In this document: in pieces, positions 1 to 11,839 of the stretch | Position numbering within the stretch: the first letter of the stretch is position 1 | Layout of the letters: each line of letters starts with the position of its first letter | Program-made: the position numbers and the translations under genes | Notes under the pieces: generated by a model | Told to the model about the DNA's origin: nothing | The model's input: only the letters and a program-made list of their open reading frames with translations | Database searches by the model: none | From: Ailanthus altissimus | Lineage: Eukaryota > Streptophyta > Magnoliopsida > Sapindales > Simaroubaceae | DNA length: 64,000 nucleotides | Assembly: GCA_946807835.1 (NCBI GenBank) | Contig: OX327684.1 | Coordinates: forward strand, 33,230,501-33,294,500 | Direction: 5' to 3'

Positions 1-255
1 TGCAGGATTGAAAATGACAAGGTTGAAAACTACTCTATCAGACAGAACTTCAATAAGCAAGAAAATTGGACGAAAGCTCTCAAATACACCCTCTGCAATT
101 TGAAGTGGGCTCTCTACTGGTTTGTTGGAAACACAAACTTTCAACCCCTTTCCGCAATGGCGTCTTCACCTGCTGAAGTTCCAGCTGTAGGCTCTTTGTA
201 CACAAAGCATGGTGCTGACCCCAAATTTGTTGCTCGTAATTCGTTGAAGCCATGA
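1..255 (+). CDS. Last exon of an unrecognised gene (partial)
   Basis: An open frame runs from the window edge to a TGA at 253-255, about 84 codons in frame 1. The first bases, TGCAG followed by G, look like an intron acceptor, so the exon may begin at base 6 and the rest of the gene lies upstream. The peptide has a basic, aromatic stretch ([19 protein letters not shown]), then a small-residue segment rich in Ala, Ser and Pro, and ends in RNSLKP. The aromatic stretch could be a membrane or amphipathic segment. Codon use looks coding, and AT-rich non-coding DNA follows the stop. I do not recognise the family and give no function. Confidence 0.5.
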   Translation, partial: CRIENDKVENYSIRQNFNKQENWTKALKYTLCNLKWALYWFVGNTNFQPLSAMASSPAEVPAVGSLYTKHGADPKFVARNSLKP

Positions 256-898
256 TATGGAAAGAAATTTGCTAATCAGTGTAAATAGAAATCGATGTGC
301 AGTTCATAGCATAGTTCCAATTTTATTTTAGCGCTTGTTTGAAAAACAAAAATTTCTAAATAGAGATACAAGTTCTTGCTCTCCATCTCGTTTAACGTAT
401 TTTGAGTTCCAATTATCTTTAGGAAAATACTTTTTATAGGATGGATGTAGACTGTGGTTTGGATAATTCAATAATAATATCGCTTTGAGATTAATGCATA
501 TTGACAAGTGAAAATCATTTAGATCTCAAGTTATAAGGAATAGAGATCTGAACCGGGCGTTGCACTTTCATTAGTTATCCCGACCTCAGGTTACCCGCTA
601 CGTGGGGCACTGGCCTAGGTTTGCCCACCAACTTATACTAGAACAGGAAAATAAACAACCACCTTTACCTTTTCTGGAGCAGGAACCAAGAAAATTCCAA
701 TTACAACGTTACCGGCGATACCGTTACTCCAACTGAATCATCAAGTGATGGGAGTATTCAACTCCAAGTAATGAGAGTGCTTAACCTTAGATGGATCAAT
801 TATGTAATTTGTTATCACTCTTAATACATGGTCCTTGATTTTTTTTTTCTTTTCTTTTTGCTGATTTACAGTAGCTTTAAAGAATTTTCTGTGTAAAA
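256..898. other. Intergenic, no gene seen
   Basis: Downstream flank of the partial gene. A somewhat GC-richer block at about 545-800 shows no long reading frame and no recognised repeat. The rest is AT-rich with a T-run near 840-858. Confidence 0.5.
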
Positions 899-902
899 AG
901 AA

Positions 903-1090
903 TAATGTTACACATTTTAAATAGTATCATAAATTTTTTTATTTTAAATAATGTATTAAAAAATTATTAGATAATAAAATATTATAATAATTAATTTTAA
1001 AATTTATAATATTTTATCACTCAATAATTATATGATATCTTAACTTAAAATAAAAAATTTAAAATATTATTTAAAAAACGTAACATTACT
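903..1090. mobile_element. Palindromic MITE, copy 1
   Basis: The left end (TAATGTTACAC, then an AT-rich arm) is mirrored by the right end (GTAACATTA), with about 45 bp of imperfect inverted repeat on each side. There is no coding capacity. A related copy with the same termini and internal motifs lies at about 22063-22236, so this is a repeated element and not a chance palindrome. TA flanks are compatible with a Stowaway-like TA duplication, but the exact boundary is uncertain. Confidence 0.6.
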
Positions 1091-1276
1091 CGTGTAAAAA
1101 AGAAATAAAAAAATTTTAAGTATTTTTTTTCTTAAAAGGAAAAATTATCACTCAAATCTTTAATTTTATTTGAATGTATCAATTTAATCTCCGCTATCAT
1201 AATAGTTTTATTAAATATTTATTTTTAATATTTTTATCATTTTATCCCTAAAGATAGAAACTGTCATTATATAATA

Positions 1277-1281
1277 TGTAT
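1277..1281. repeat. Target-site duplication of solo LTR 1 (left copy)
   Basis: TGTAT directly abuts the TG terminus at 1282 and is repeated exactly at 2819-2823. Confidence 0.8.
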
Positions 1282-2818
1282 TGTAACACACGTGTAATAT
1301 ATATATAAATCTTGGTGGCAGAAAAAAAAAAAAAAAGAGAGAAAAGAAATGAAGCGGTGGCCGTTTTTATATATATATATATATATATTTTTTTGTTTTG
1401 CTTTCTTCATTTAAGAAGAAAAGCAATTGAAATAGAAGAAGAAAGGAAGCAGAGCCGAACAGAAGAGAGAAAGAAAGAAAGAAGAAAAACCGAAAGAAAG
1501 AAAAGAAAAGAAAGAAGAAAAAGAAAAGAAGAAGAAAAGGAAAAAGAAAAGAAAGGGAAAGGAAGAGACGGGAAGGAAAAAGAGAAAGAAAAAGAAAAAG
1601 AAGGAAAAGAAAAGAAAAAGAAAAAGAATAAGAAATTTTAGGAAATTAGTTGGGTAGTCAGAATTATACCCAGTGGTTTAGCGAGTAATAGTTTTACGAT
1701 ATTAGAATATTTAGATTTTAATATTTATAATACATATCGGTACTAATGATATATTTTTACACCCTATGATATAAGAGGTGTGCCGATAGCGAATAGATCT
1801 CAGAATCCAGACCCAACTCAGGATTAGCGCACTTTTGTGAGTGGATAATTATATATATTTTATATGTTTTTAATACAGCTAATTATGATTTAATTACGCG
1901 TTATCAGATTTAGTTATGATTTATTTTAGACAGAAAAATATTTATACTAATTAGTATATTTAGAAATATTTTGGAATTTATTATAGTACAGTTTATAATT
2001 ATGTTCAGTACAGAAATAATTATTTTAGAATAATTATGGTCATGATATTATATTGTAGTAGTTTTTGAACCACCATATGCGTACCCTCCCCTTTAATGTA
2101 GTTGCTCTGCGCATGCGTTAGACCAGTTTAGTTTGCTCTGCCCGAGCGATGCAGTATTCCGCCGGGTTAGACCAGCTTAGATCCCCCGCTCTGCCTGTGC
2201 GTGAGTTACTCCGCCAGGTTAGACCAAATTTTCCTCGGGTACAAGTTTGGTGTGGTTTTCAGTATATATATGTAGTACATGTTTCCAGAGCTATGTTACA
2301 TATATTCAGCTTGATAACAGATTTTATGATAGTTTGTGCTTTCAGATTTTCAGATTCCAGTATTATGTCATGATTTTAATTTCAGCGCAGATTTTATGAC
2401 AGTTCATAATTTCAGTACAAGTTTATTGATTACTCGGTATACAGTTTTATGATTATTTTATCATACAGATTTATACGTGTATAATACATATAAAGTATAT
2501 GATATTTTCAGATTATGTCCACTCACTGAGCCACAAGCTCACCATTTTTCCTATTTTTCCTATTTTTTTCAGGTTGTCACAGGAATTTGTGTAGTGTGAT
2601 ACAGTCATCACATTTTGAGGTAGGGCCAACGTGCATAGCTGCATAAGTGTCTCAGTCTGTATATTTGTATATGTTTTGTATAGTGAAGCACATGTATATA
2701 CTTTTTGTTGAGGCATGTAACCCCATTGTATCATATGTATGAGTAAAGAGTATGTTAGTCACATGTCATTGCAGGACCTGCCTCGATTCTTGAGGAGGGC
2801 TCGGGTCGGGTCCTGTCA
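1282..2818 (+). mobile_element. Solo LTR, family 1, plus orientation
   Basis: A 1537-bp unit starts TGTAACACACG and ends GGTCCTGTCA (TG...CA). It is flanked by a perfect 5-bp duplication TGTAT at 1277-1281 and 2819-2823. The same family recurs inverted at 3209-4717. It contains a purine-only tract (about 1433-1640) and a TA repeat (about 1368-1388). No gag-pol, PBS or PPT lies beside it, so it is a solo LTR left by intra-element recombination. The open frame at 1312-1641 is only translation of the purine tract. Confidence 0.85.
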
Positions 2819-2823
2819 TGTAT
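2819..2823. repeat. Target-site duplication of solo LTR 1 (right copy)
   Basis: TGTAT directly follows the CA terminus at 2818 and matches 1277-1281. Confidence 0.8.
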
Positions 2824-3203
2824 AATAATTCAAAAATTAAAAGTAAATACTAATTTTTAAAAATAATAATTAATAATTAAAATGATATAAAATATTTTAA
2901 ATTACAAATATATATAATTATAATTAAACTTTATAATAATAAATTACAATTATATATTAAAAAAATTTCTTTCTTTACAAAACCTATTTTGAAATTTAAT
3001 TTAAAAAAAGCTAAAAAAAGGTACATAATTAATTAAAATAAACACCAAACCTAAACCCACTTTCTGCAAACACCACAACAATAAACCCAAATTCAAGCCT
3101 CTAGTTCGCCAACCTTCACCACACCCAGCTCAAGGCTACATAAATCCAATCTTAAAAATACCCAAATCAACCGTCAACCTTCACCATATAAAAATTACAC
3201 TCA
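2824..3203. other. Spacer between the two facing solo LTRs
   Basis: 380 bp of AT-rich sequence (2824-3060) followed by a C-rich, T-poor stretch (about 3050-3180). No gene is seen. It would form the loop if the two inverted LTRs were transcribed together. Confidence 0.5.
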
Positions 3204-3208
3204 AATTA

Positions 3209-4717
3209 TGACAGGACCCGACCCGACCTCTCCTCGAGAATCGAGACAGATCCTGCGATGACATGTGATTAACATACTCTTTACTCATACATATGATACA
3301 ATGAGGCTACCTGCCTCAACAAAAGTGTACATCCAATATACAAAAACATATACAAATACATAGACTAAAACACTTATGCAGTTATGCACGTTGGCCCAAC
3401 CTCAAAATGTGATGACTGTATCACACTGCACAAATTCCTGTGACAACTTGAGAAAAATAGGGAAAATAGGAAAAAGGGTGAGCTTGTAGCTCAGTGAGTG
3501 GACATAATCTGAAAATATTATATACTTTATATGTATTGTACACGTATAAATCTGTATGATAAAATAATCATAAAACTGTATACCGAGTAATCAATAAACT
3601 TGTACTGAATATATGAACTGTCATAAAATCTGTGCTGAAATTAAAATCATGACATAGTACTGGAATCTGAAAGCGCAAACTATCATAAAATCTATTATCA
3701 AACTGAATATATGTAACATAACTCTGGAAACATGTACTACATATATATACTGAAAACCACACCAAACTTGTACCCAGAGAAAATCTGGTTTAACCTGGCG
3801 GAGTAACTCACGCACAGGCAGAGCGGGGGATCTAAGCTGGTCTAACCCGACAGAATGTTACATCGCTCGGGCAGAGCAAACTAAACTGGTCTAACGCATG
3901 CGCAGAGCAACTACATTAAAGGGGAGGGTACGCATATAGTGGTTCAAAAACTACTACAATATAATATTGTGACCATAATTAATCTGAAATAATTATTTCT
4001 GTACTGAACATAATTATAAACTGTACTATAATAAATTCTAAAATATTTCTGAATCTACTAAATAGTATAAATATTTTTCTGTCTAAAATAAATCATAATT
4101 AAATCTAATAACGCGTAATTAAATCATAATTGGCTGTATTGAAAACATATAAAATATATATAGTTATCCACTCACAAAAGTGCGCTAATCCTGAGCTGGG
4201 TCTGGATTTTGAGATCTACCCGCTATCGGCACACCTCCTATATCATAGGGTGTAAAAATACATAATTAGTACTGATATGTATTATAATTATTAAAATCTA
4301 AATATTCTAATATCGTAAAACTATTACCCGCTAAACCACTGGGTATAATTCTGACTACCCAACTAATTTCCTAAAATTTCCTTTTTTTTTTTCTTTTCCT
4401 TCTCTTTTCTTTTTCTTTCTCTTTTTCTTCTTCTTCCTTCTCGGTTTCTCTCTTCTTTTCTATTTTTTTTTTCTTCCTTTCCCTTTCTTTTTCTTTTTCC
4501 TTTCTTTCTTTTCTCTCTTTTCCCTTCCGGCTTTTGCTTCTTCTTCTCTCGGTTTCGGTTGCTTCTTTCCAACGAAGCAAAACAGAACATATATATATAT
4601 ATATACAACAAACCCACCGCTTCAATTTCTCATCTTTTCTTTTCTTTTTTTTTTTTTTTTTACACTAAGCTTTATATATATAATACACGTGTATTATTGT
4701 AATACACGTGTATTACA
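3209..4717 (-). mobile_element. Solo LTR, family 1, minus orientation
   Basis: A 1509-bp inverted relative of the LTR at 1282-2818. On the plus strand it starts TGACAGGACCC and ends GTATTACA. It is flanked by a perfect 5-bp duplication AATTA at 3204-3208 and 4718-4722. The two LTRs have different duplications, so they are independent insertions and not one fold-back element. The purine tract appears here as a pyrimidine tract at about 4378-4550. Small open frames here are low-complexity translations. Confidence 0.85.
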
Positions 4718-4722
4718 AATTA

Positions 4723-5450
4723 TCTACAAAAATTAAATATAATTAAATAAAATAATGATTAAATCAACACCTAGATAGTTTTTTTTTTTCTCCTATATAG
4801 GTGGCCGAAATAAAAGGAAAGAGGTGGGTAGAGCAGCAGTACAATGGGGGGAGCTGGTTTTGGGAGAAAATGAAGATGATAATTTAATATTTGGGGTAAT
4901 GAAAATTTAATTGGGAAGAAATGGAAATGGAAATGAAATTGAAAATTTAATATTTTTCTGAAAAATAAAATATGATGATAAAAGATCTTTTTATTCATAA
5001 AACGTTAACGTCATAACGGAAGGAACTAAAGTAAAATTTTAGAAAGATTAAAGACTAAGTTGATATATTTAAATAAAACTAGGAACCTAAATTTCAAAAA
5101 ACAAAATCTCAGATTTCAAGCGAAGTTTCTGTCACATAACCAGGATGTTTCTTTATTTTTCATTTTCATTTGTTCTCTCAGAGATCATGCTGCTAGGTTA
5201 ATTTCTTTGGTTGTTTGATTTCATGTAAAGTTTTAATACCGTGGAGATAGAGGACATTTGTTTAAGCGACACCCTGAATGCCTTCTTAAGCACATAAGAT
5301 GCATGACAACAAGTTAATTCCCAGCACGATACGGAGTCTTTCTGCTCCGTATCAGATGGTGCATGCATTTTCATGGCGACTTAATATGAAGTTGCTTGTT
5401 CCGCTCACTAATGTAAAAGAAGCAAACAACAAAGGAAATACCAATTTGAA
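4723..5450. other. Intergenic, upstream flank of the lipid-transfer protein gene
   Basis: AT-rich sequence without a convincing gene. The stretch at about 5010-5100 resembles sequence outside the left solo LTR (about 1144-1265) in reverse complement, suggesting another old repeat here. Promoter motifs begin near 5300. Confidence 0.4.
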
Positions 5451-5525
5451 ATCACGAGAGTTGCATGCAACAGCCACAAAAACTGAAACGATCATTGCAT
5501 AAGAAGCATGCATCACGTATAAATA
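5350..5525 (+). promoter_or_regulatory. Promoter of the lipid-transfer protein gene: RY motifs and TATA box
   Basis: A TATA box (TATAAATA, 5518-5525) lies 82 bp before the ATG. CATGCA-type RY motifs occur near 5362, 5464 and 5508. RY motifs are bound by B3 factors of the ABI3/FUS3 type in seed promoters. Three copies in 150 bp suggest seed- or embryo-linked expression, which is an inference. Confidence 0.55.
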
Positions 5526-5607
5526 TCCCCAATATCTCCCACTCCTACAAAGAGCAACAACAACACAACACCAGCATTAGAAGAATTTTTTAGTAGTTAG
5601 GGTAACA

Positions 5608-6093
5608 ATGCAACGCGGAATTGTGTTCCTAGCCATTCTTGCATTGCTCGCAAGATCAGCCGCGACTGAACCTGCTGATGTAGTAGTACCCATGGCACCT
5701 TCATGCGATACCGTAACGACTAATGTAGCCCCGTGCCTTAGTTTTATCCAAAGTAATAACAACGACCCGCCATCAGTAGCTTGCTGTAATGGGGTTAAGG
5801 AACTCTATAACGAGGCAAAAACCCCAGCGGATCGCCAAACTGCATGCGAGTGCCTTAAGGAATTATTGGCATCAGTTGGAAATTATAATAAAAATCGCAT
5901 CCCTTTGATTCCCCAGGATTGTGGAGTCGGCATTAGACTCCCTCCAATTGATGCCAATACGGATTGTTCCCTGTACTCTCTCCCTATCTCTTTATTTTTT
6001 CTTCTCTCTTTTATTTTTTTCTTTTTCATGCATGAAAGTCCACTGATAGAATTTTTCTCATGCAGGGTGGAATTTGCTTCTTATGTTCATTAA
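5608..6093 (+). CDS. Non-specific lipid-transfer protein, type 1 (exons 5608-5972, 6066-6093)
   Basis: A small secreted protein of the plant nsLTP family, which binds fatty acids or phospholipids in a hydrophobic cavity outside the cell. An N-terminal hydrophobic signal peptide (about residues 1-20) is followed by the eight-cysteine pattern C..C..CC..CXC..C..C (SC, PC, ACC, CEC, DC, DC), which forms four disulfides. Plant nsLTP genes typically carry one intron just before the stop. Here a GT donor at 5973 and a TGCAG acceptor ending at 6065 define a 93-bp intron. Splicing gives about 130 residues ending SLVEFASYVH. The intron is a multiple of three with no stop, so an unspliced mRNA would encode 161 residues with a hydrophobic insert. 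Start: first ATG after the TATA box. Confidence 0.9.
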   Translation: MQRGIVFLAILALLARSAATEPADVVVPMAPSCDTVTTNVAPCLSFIQSNNNDPPSVACCNGVKELYNEAKTPADRQTACECLKELLASVGNYNKNRIPLIPQDCGVGIRLPPIDANTDCSLYSLPISLFFLLSFIFFFFMHESPLIEFFSCRVEFASYVH

Positions 6094-6099
6094 TCACTC

Positions 6100-8210
6100 A
6101 TGCGGACCAGACGGGGAGACATTACATATTGCTGTAAGGAAATTTTAATCTAATACATAAACCTACGAAATAAATTCTGTCATAGGACAGAGACAGAACA
6201 GTCACACCGGGACTGTCACAGAAAAGAAAACGACGTCACTATGTATTTCTTATGAGATATAATTAATTGATATCAATTATGTGCTTTATAATCACTTTTA
6301 CCCCACCTTTTTCTAAAAAATCATACATTTAACACAATAATAAATCCGATGACTTCGTAGCTGGAAAATAACATATATTAATTATTAATTAAAATAAATT
6401 ATATTAGAACAACAAATTTGCTATTTGCTCGTTATTTTAATTCCAGTTCAAATTTTAAATCGGAGTGAGGCGTTGATTGACCAATAGAATCCTCCAACAC
6501 ACTTCAATTCAATTTTTTTTTTTCAAAGGACATATGGCAATACATTATTAGTGCGAACATATAGAATTAGAAAAAGGAAAAAGGAAAAGGAAAATAATTC
6601 AAAACGACACTCTTTGGTGAGCAAATCAGAAGCCAAAAACGTTAGCACACGCATACACGAAACGGTGGGTTTTAGCTATCGTACTTCCTTACACGGTCAG
6701 TAGGCTTTGAACGCTCAATCTCTCTCGGGCGCGCTGAGAAGAACCACTAAAAGTGATAACTCTTCTCTCTCTCTCTCTCTCCGTGTTTGATTTCCAAGAA
6801 AATGTACGGGAAAGTAAAGTGGAAAATAAAGATGATGAATAAAAAGATTAAGATTCTCACCACATTTTCGCTTAGATGAACTGAGTTTGAATATTTTTTT
6901 CTATTTTTATTAGTTTCGGAAACCCTAGCTACGAGAACCATATAACTCTGGAAAAGATCATGAACAGTGTGTTTTGTATCATTTTAAAACCGAAACAGAA
7001 TGGTAAAGACGTTTGATTTCTTATCTGATTCAACTTGTATTTATTGCCATAATTATTATTATTATTTTTTATATATAATTTATAAAATGTGTCTAGTCTG
7101 GTTCAGAAAAGGGAGTTGGTACTGCCCAAATAACATTATGGAATTTCTTTTAACTAATATTCGACCCAAAAGAACGCAAAAAGGAACTACATCCGGAAAG
7201 AATTATTTTGTATTAGGTGAAATGACATTTGCAACACTTAAGAAGATGAAGAAATTTTATTTTCTGTAACTACTCGTTGTTCTTAGTGGCAAAAATATGG
7301 TGATTGCTTTGTTATTGGTCTGCATTTCATGTATTGCCACATTATAATGCATTAGTATCTTGCTTCTCTTAGAAGTTGCCTCCGAGGATGGTTTGCAGGC
7401 GTATTTTATCAACAAGGTGGCACTTCTAACAAGTGCCAAAACCAGAAGTGGGGGAGCACTCTGGTTTGTCTTCAGCATAAAATAAAGATTCTGCAATTAA
7501 AGAAGAACCTTAATTAACGGCTGAGCCATCTAATGTTGTTGACTGCAAGATTTCTCCCTCTTCAGTTATCAGTCAGAGGAAGGAAGATGGGAATAAGTGA
7601 AATAATACCCTCTGCTTTCATATATGGGTTTCTGATCCCAATTTTCCTCGATTTTTTTTTGGGCATGGGGCTTCTCATGTTCAGCTTTTGAAAATCATCT
7701 TCATGATCTACAGGGTAACAAATCATTAAGATTGTACTGAACTAAATGATACTTAAGAGTAGATACTTTTGGGGTAGAAATAAGAGTTTAAAAAAACAAA
7801 AAAATGAGTGGTCATCCTCTCATTAAATTGAGTACAAGTAGGAAATCGTAACCAGATATTCTTTTGCGGGAAATAATATGTTAAAGCAAGCTGAATTAAT
7901 TATTTTATGTAGTCACTCAATGCAATTATGGTTTCATACTGGTGAAAAAATTTGAGCTAGTACCACAATTACAAATTTAAAGCCATCTGAACGTGCGTCC
8001 CAGACAACAGAAAAAAAGTTCTTTTCACTATTTTCCCAGTCAAGTTAAACGCATGCTTTAGTTTTCACCTGCTGTGAAATGGCCCAAGTAATAGATAATG
8101 TCATCTCTACAGCATTAACGCGTATCTTATTATGCATGTACTAGTGACCTATAGTAGTGACTTACATTAGGGCCAAGTTTGGATCAAAATCACAAAAAAC
8201 TCTTCTTTCA
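6100..8210. other. Intergenic; start of segmental duplication copy 1
   Basis: No supported gene. Segments at about 6466-6500, 6650-6780 (with a CT microsatellite at 6760-6782) and 7163-7235 match 18811-18840, 19330-19450 and 19866-19937. Sequence at about 7800-8020 matches about 27595-27830, just 3' of the second channel gene. Short open frames here, such as 7000-7269, show no family features. Confidence 0.55.
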
Positions 8211-8218
8211 CCTCATTT

Positions 8219-11200
8219 TCAATCTTCAGCGGTGAAGTCAGGCTCAGCTGGCTTCTGAGGCATCAGAGGTGGTAACCACTGCGGCAGTCTAGCGCTGCTG
8301 ACACGATTTTGCCGCAATGGACGTAATAGCTTGGCAGCAAATTTTGAGGCATAGATCGTGGCAGCAAGGCTTGTTGTAGTCCCGGCATCTGTTGCCAAAG
8401 CATCATGTAGCCTGTGCTCAGCTTCTTGCAAAGATCGAGCTTCAGCTTCTTGTAAAGATTGAACTATCTTCTTCTTGTGGTATCGGCGCCATGCTGCTTG
8501 TATAAAGCATGCTGCCCATGTCTTGAACTGCACTGAGTGGAACCTGAAAGCAATAAAATTTATTTACAGTAATTATAATTATCTTTCCATGAAAAATAGT
8601 GCTCAGCACCGATTGCTAAGTCCACACGAGATAGTAATTGTTTCTTTTATTTAAGGTTATGTAGTTGTTACCAATTACTAAGGTTTGTTTTTGTGGCGTT
8701 GCTAATAAATAAGGAAACCTTCTTGAATTTTAAGTTGTTTCTCATAGAACCATGGCATTCCAAAGAAAAACAGAGAATACGAGACTTGCCTGAAAATGTG
8801 CTGAAGCTGCTTGCTGTGAAGACGGCGAAATTGAGAGGCAACAAACTTCAAGTCATCAGCCATGAGAGCAAAGGCTTCAACCTCAGCCAAAGCTTGTACA
8901 GTCCTACTTGAGATGGGAAGATGGGAAGATGATTGAGGATCCAAGGCCCATGTAAGAAGACCTTCTCCACAGAAGTCACCAGCCTTGAGATAAACAGCAT
9001 TAAAGAAACCAGTCCTTCCACCATTAGTGGTCATGCTCACTAGATTGCCTCGCATCACAAAAAGCATTTCATCAACTGGATCCCCCTCTCGGACAATGAA
9101 GCTCTTCTCGGTGTAAAGGACTGGCTTGAGACGATCACACATTGCATCCAATAGTTGCTCATCCATTTTCTCAAACATTGGCACCTAGAGTTAAGTGTTG
9201 GAAAACATATTAATTTTTGTGTTGGTAGATTTATAAAGTAGGTCAATGACAGCACATACTCTCTTCAGTAGATCCCAACAAAGATGGCGCTTTATATCTC
9301 TTCTGAGATCTTTAGGGAGATTACGAATTAAAGACTCTTCCTCCACGCCTCTTGTTTCTTGCCATTTATACTGTTCATACCGCCTAATCCGATCCCTCAG
9401 GTTTTCAGGGAGCATACGGTGGGCCATCCACTGCTCTGCATCTCTCCTTTTCACTCTCATTTCCTCTACTCTGATAGTTGTAGATTCCAGATATTTCTGC
9501 AAAAGCAGAACTCATGAAAACAGGATTTATTCAGAAACGTCTGAATGTGTGGAGGAAGAAAAATATACAATTAGTTCGTGAAAGCATTCATTTTCTATGC
9601 TTCTATCAAAGATATGACACTTGACAGATCAAAAGAGTGTAGCAGAATCACTGTAATAAAAAAACACTAACACAGTAATTAAAGACAGTAGAATGTTGGA
9701 CATTTTAAACATCGGGAATAATATGCAAATGCACAAAGGAGCAGCGTTTATATTTGATCATATAATAATCCTAAAAATTATTGATTTCTATAAAGAAAAA
9801 GTAAGTTTTACCTGCATATTTCCGATCAATAATGCAAACAAAACCAATCCAGAGATGGATATGAAGAGGGCAAACAAAACCTCCCCAACAAAAGTGCTTG
9901 TTTTCAGATTTTGGCCTAGGGAACTACAAAAATGATTAAGTTAGAAGCACTTCCAAAAGAGAAACTTCAAACGCACGATCCAAATAATCTTGTTTTACAT
10001 TTTTGTCACACACATACAAACCTAAGATTACGTAGACCCCACCAGAAGCAGTAAAAAAATTTCTTCGGAAAATCCTTTTCCTCCACCACCCCCGACTGAA
10101 GAGCATCTTTAAATATTCCAAAGTTGAAGACTGTTGAATTCTTTATCTCATCTGGATCAATTAATGGACATGAATGGTTCAGAAATGAATAATCTGTTGA
10201 ACGTTTTTCTCCACAGTACAATTTGTTGGGGTCACACATAGTTTTATTTTTAAACTTCAGGCATGCTTTATGCCAGCACGTATCTTGTCGCTCTATTGAG
10301 ATCAAGTACCAAAAAGCTCCAAATACCTGAAATTACATTCTTCACCAATTAGAAAATCCATATGATTGCTTATATAGGGATCGCATATTATACAAAAGAA
10401 AACTATCCAATCAAACTTACATGACTGGCTAGCATATAAAGAAATAGATTTAAAGCAGCTCCAGCCCATGCAGTTTCAGTGAGAATGCCAGAAGTTCTTT
10501 TCACATCACTGTAAAGTGGATAAATCCGAGCAATTCTTGGAACATATTGGCACAAAATAACAGTTTTCAATGTTTCTTTTGTGATCAATGATACTGGGCC
10601 TTTCACTGTGGGAAGGATAAGTAAAACTACCACCTGAGAAGAGCAAACAAGAAAAGTTGTTAAATGGAAAAAATAATCCTAGAAAGTGCATATTACTGCA
10701 ACCAACAATGAAGCAAACTTGAAACAGATGGATTCATACTTATTCAACAGTGAATAACTCAAGAACTTGAAAGGAAGGACACAAACCTGTGGTAGTGGAA
10801 GAATTGCAAGGATGTCAACAATGAAGTATGAGGCCAAATATCTTTTGGCTATAGCCTTAGGATCATCAATCAACTCACCCCTTCCGAATACTCGAGAAGA
10901 AGGGGCAATAAACCCAGTCCGGAACTGAAAAATGATACGACATATATAAAAGATATCAACGAATGAACGTAGGAGACAAGCAGTGATTTCCAAAGTCTTA
11001 TCCAAATCAAGGCATTTCTTTGAGCCATTAATCACAGGGATATAAAAGAACAAAGGGTCTATGGACACTGCAATCACGCAGGACAGCACCAATATTTTGT
11101 TCCACAGCTCAAGAAATTGCCCTTGCGGATCCAAAATTTTCTTCCCAGAGTCTTTTGTCTTTGTTGACCGATCAACATGTGAATGGATGCTTAATGGCTT

Positions 11201-11839
11201 TCTAAAGCTTTTTATTCTTTCAGAACCCGTTTCACGTCCTCTCCGAATACATTCCATAACAGCAGTGATAGTTGGTCTAATTCTTCTTGAATAAAATCAA
11301 TCATCAATGGATGGTTGCTGCTCTGAGTGAGATTTTTCAGAACTCCGTTCTTCGAACCTGAACAAAACACAAGACTTAGCAAATTGAATAAATTAACTAT
11401 GAGTGGAAAGGCAAGAAATTGATCCAATATTTACTAAAATGGAGTCACCAATTGAATTAATGGATAGACAGCAATGCAAAGAAGATGGAACAGATGTTCC
11501 CTAATCAGAAATTTGATTGAAATTTAAAAGCCTACAAAAGTTTGCTAGTGACAAACTTAAGCAAGTAAACATAACTTTTCAACTTGTGTTAAAACATAAT
11601 ATTGGAAGACATAAATATGGGAAGTCTGGCTTACATTAACAAAGTGATTATGTTGGCAATTGGCATCGTCTTCTCAACATTTTAGTTCATAATAAAATAT
11701 TAGAAGAAAACACACAGTGATTTTCTATATGAGAAGGTCAAGACTAGCCAATAAATCAAAATAAAAGCGAAAAAATTAAGAAATAGTTATTCAGGTCCAA
11801 AGCAACTAACCTTACAAATTTAACTTGCTCAATATTCAT
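8219..11839 (-). CDS. Cyclic nucleotide-gated ion channel, copy 1, nonsense codon in exon 2
   Basis: Plant CNGC, a plasma-membrane cation channel gated by cyclic nucleotides and calmodulin. Minus-strand exons: 11811-11839, 10787-11357, 10421-10633, 10022-10326, 9812-9923, 9260-9496, 8790-9184, 8219-8543; nominal length 728 residues, normal for the family. The N-terminus (MNIEQVKFVRFEE) resembles group-I CNGCs. S1 lies near residues 97-117, and the selectivity filter GQN at 376-378 is in SSLGQNL. The phosphate-binding cassette AGDFCGEGLLTWAL is at 557-570 and an IQ motif FIQAAWRRY starts at 634. Codon 30 is TGA (11297-11299) where copy 2 has GGA. An in-frame ATG at 11257 (residue 44) could still give a 685-residue channel with all membrane segments. 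Intron 7 uses a GC donor. The tail repeats SLQEAEA/SLQEAEH. Confidence 0.85.
8783..8792 (-). other. Non-canonical GC donor of CNGC copy 1 intron 7
   Basis: On the minus strand the exon ends ..TTCAG and the intron starts GCAAGT. The paralogue has GTAAGT at the same junction (28504). The rest of the site is a perfect donor consensus, as is usual for functional GC-AG introns. Confidence 0.75.

Noticed and set aside
1312..1641. 109-codon frame rich in Lys and Glu
   Set aside because: It is the translation of a purine-only tract inside solo LTR 1, with the reverse-complement equivalent in solo LTR 2. No protein features.
1282..4717. One large fold-back transposon
   Set aside because: Each arm has its own TG..CA ends and its own, different 5-bp duplication, so these are two solo LTR insertions.
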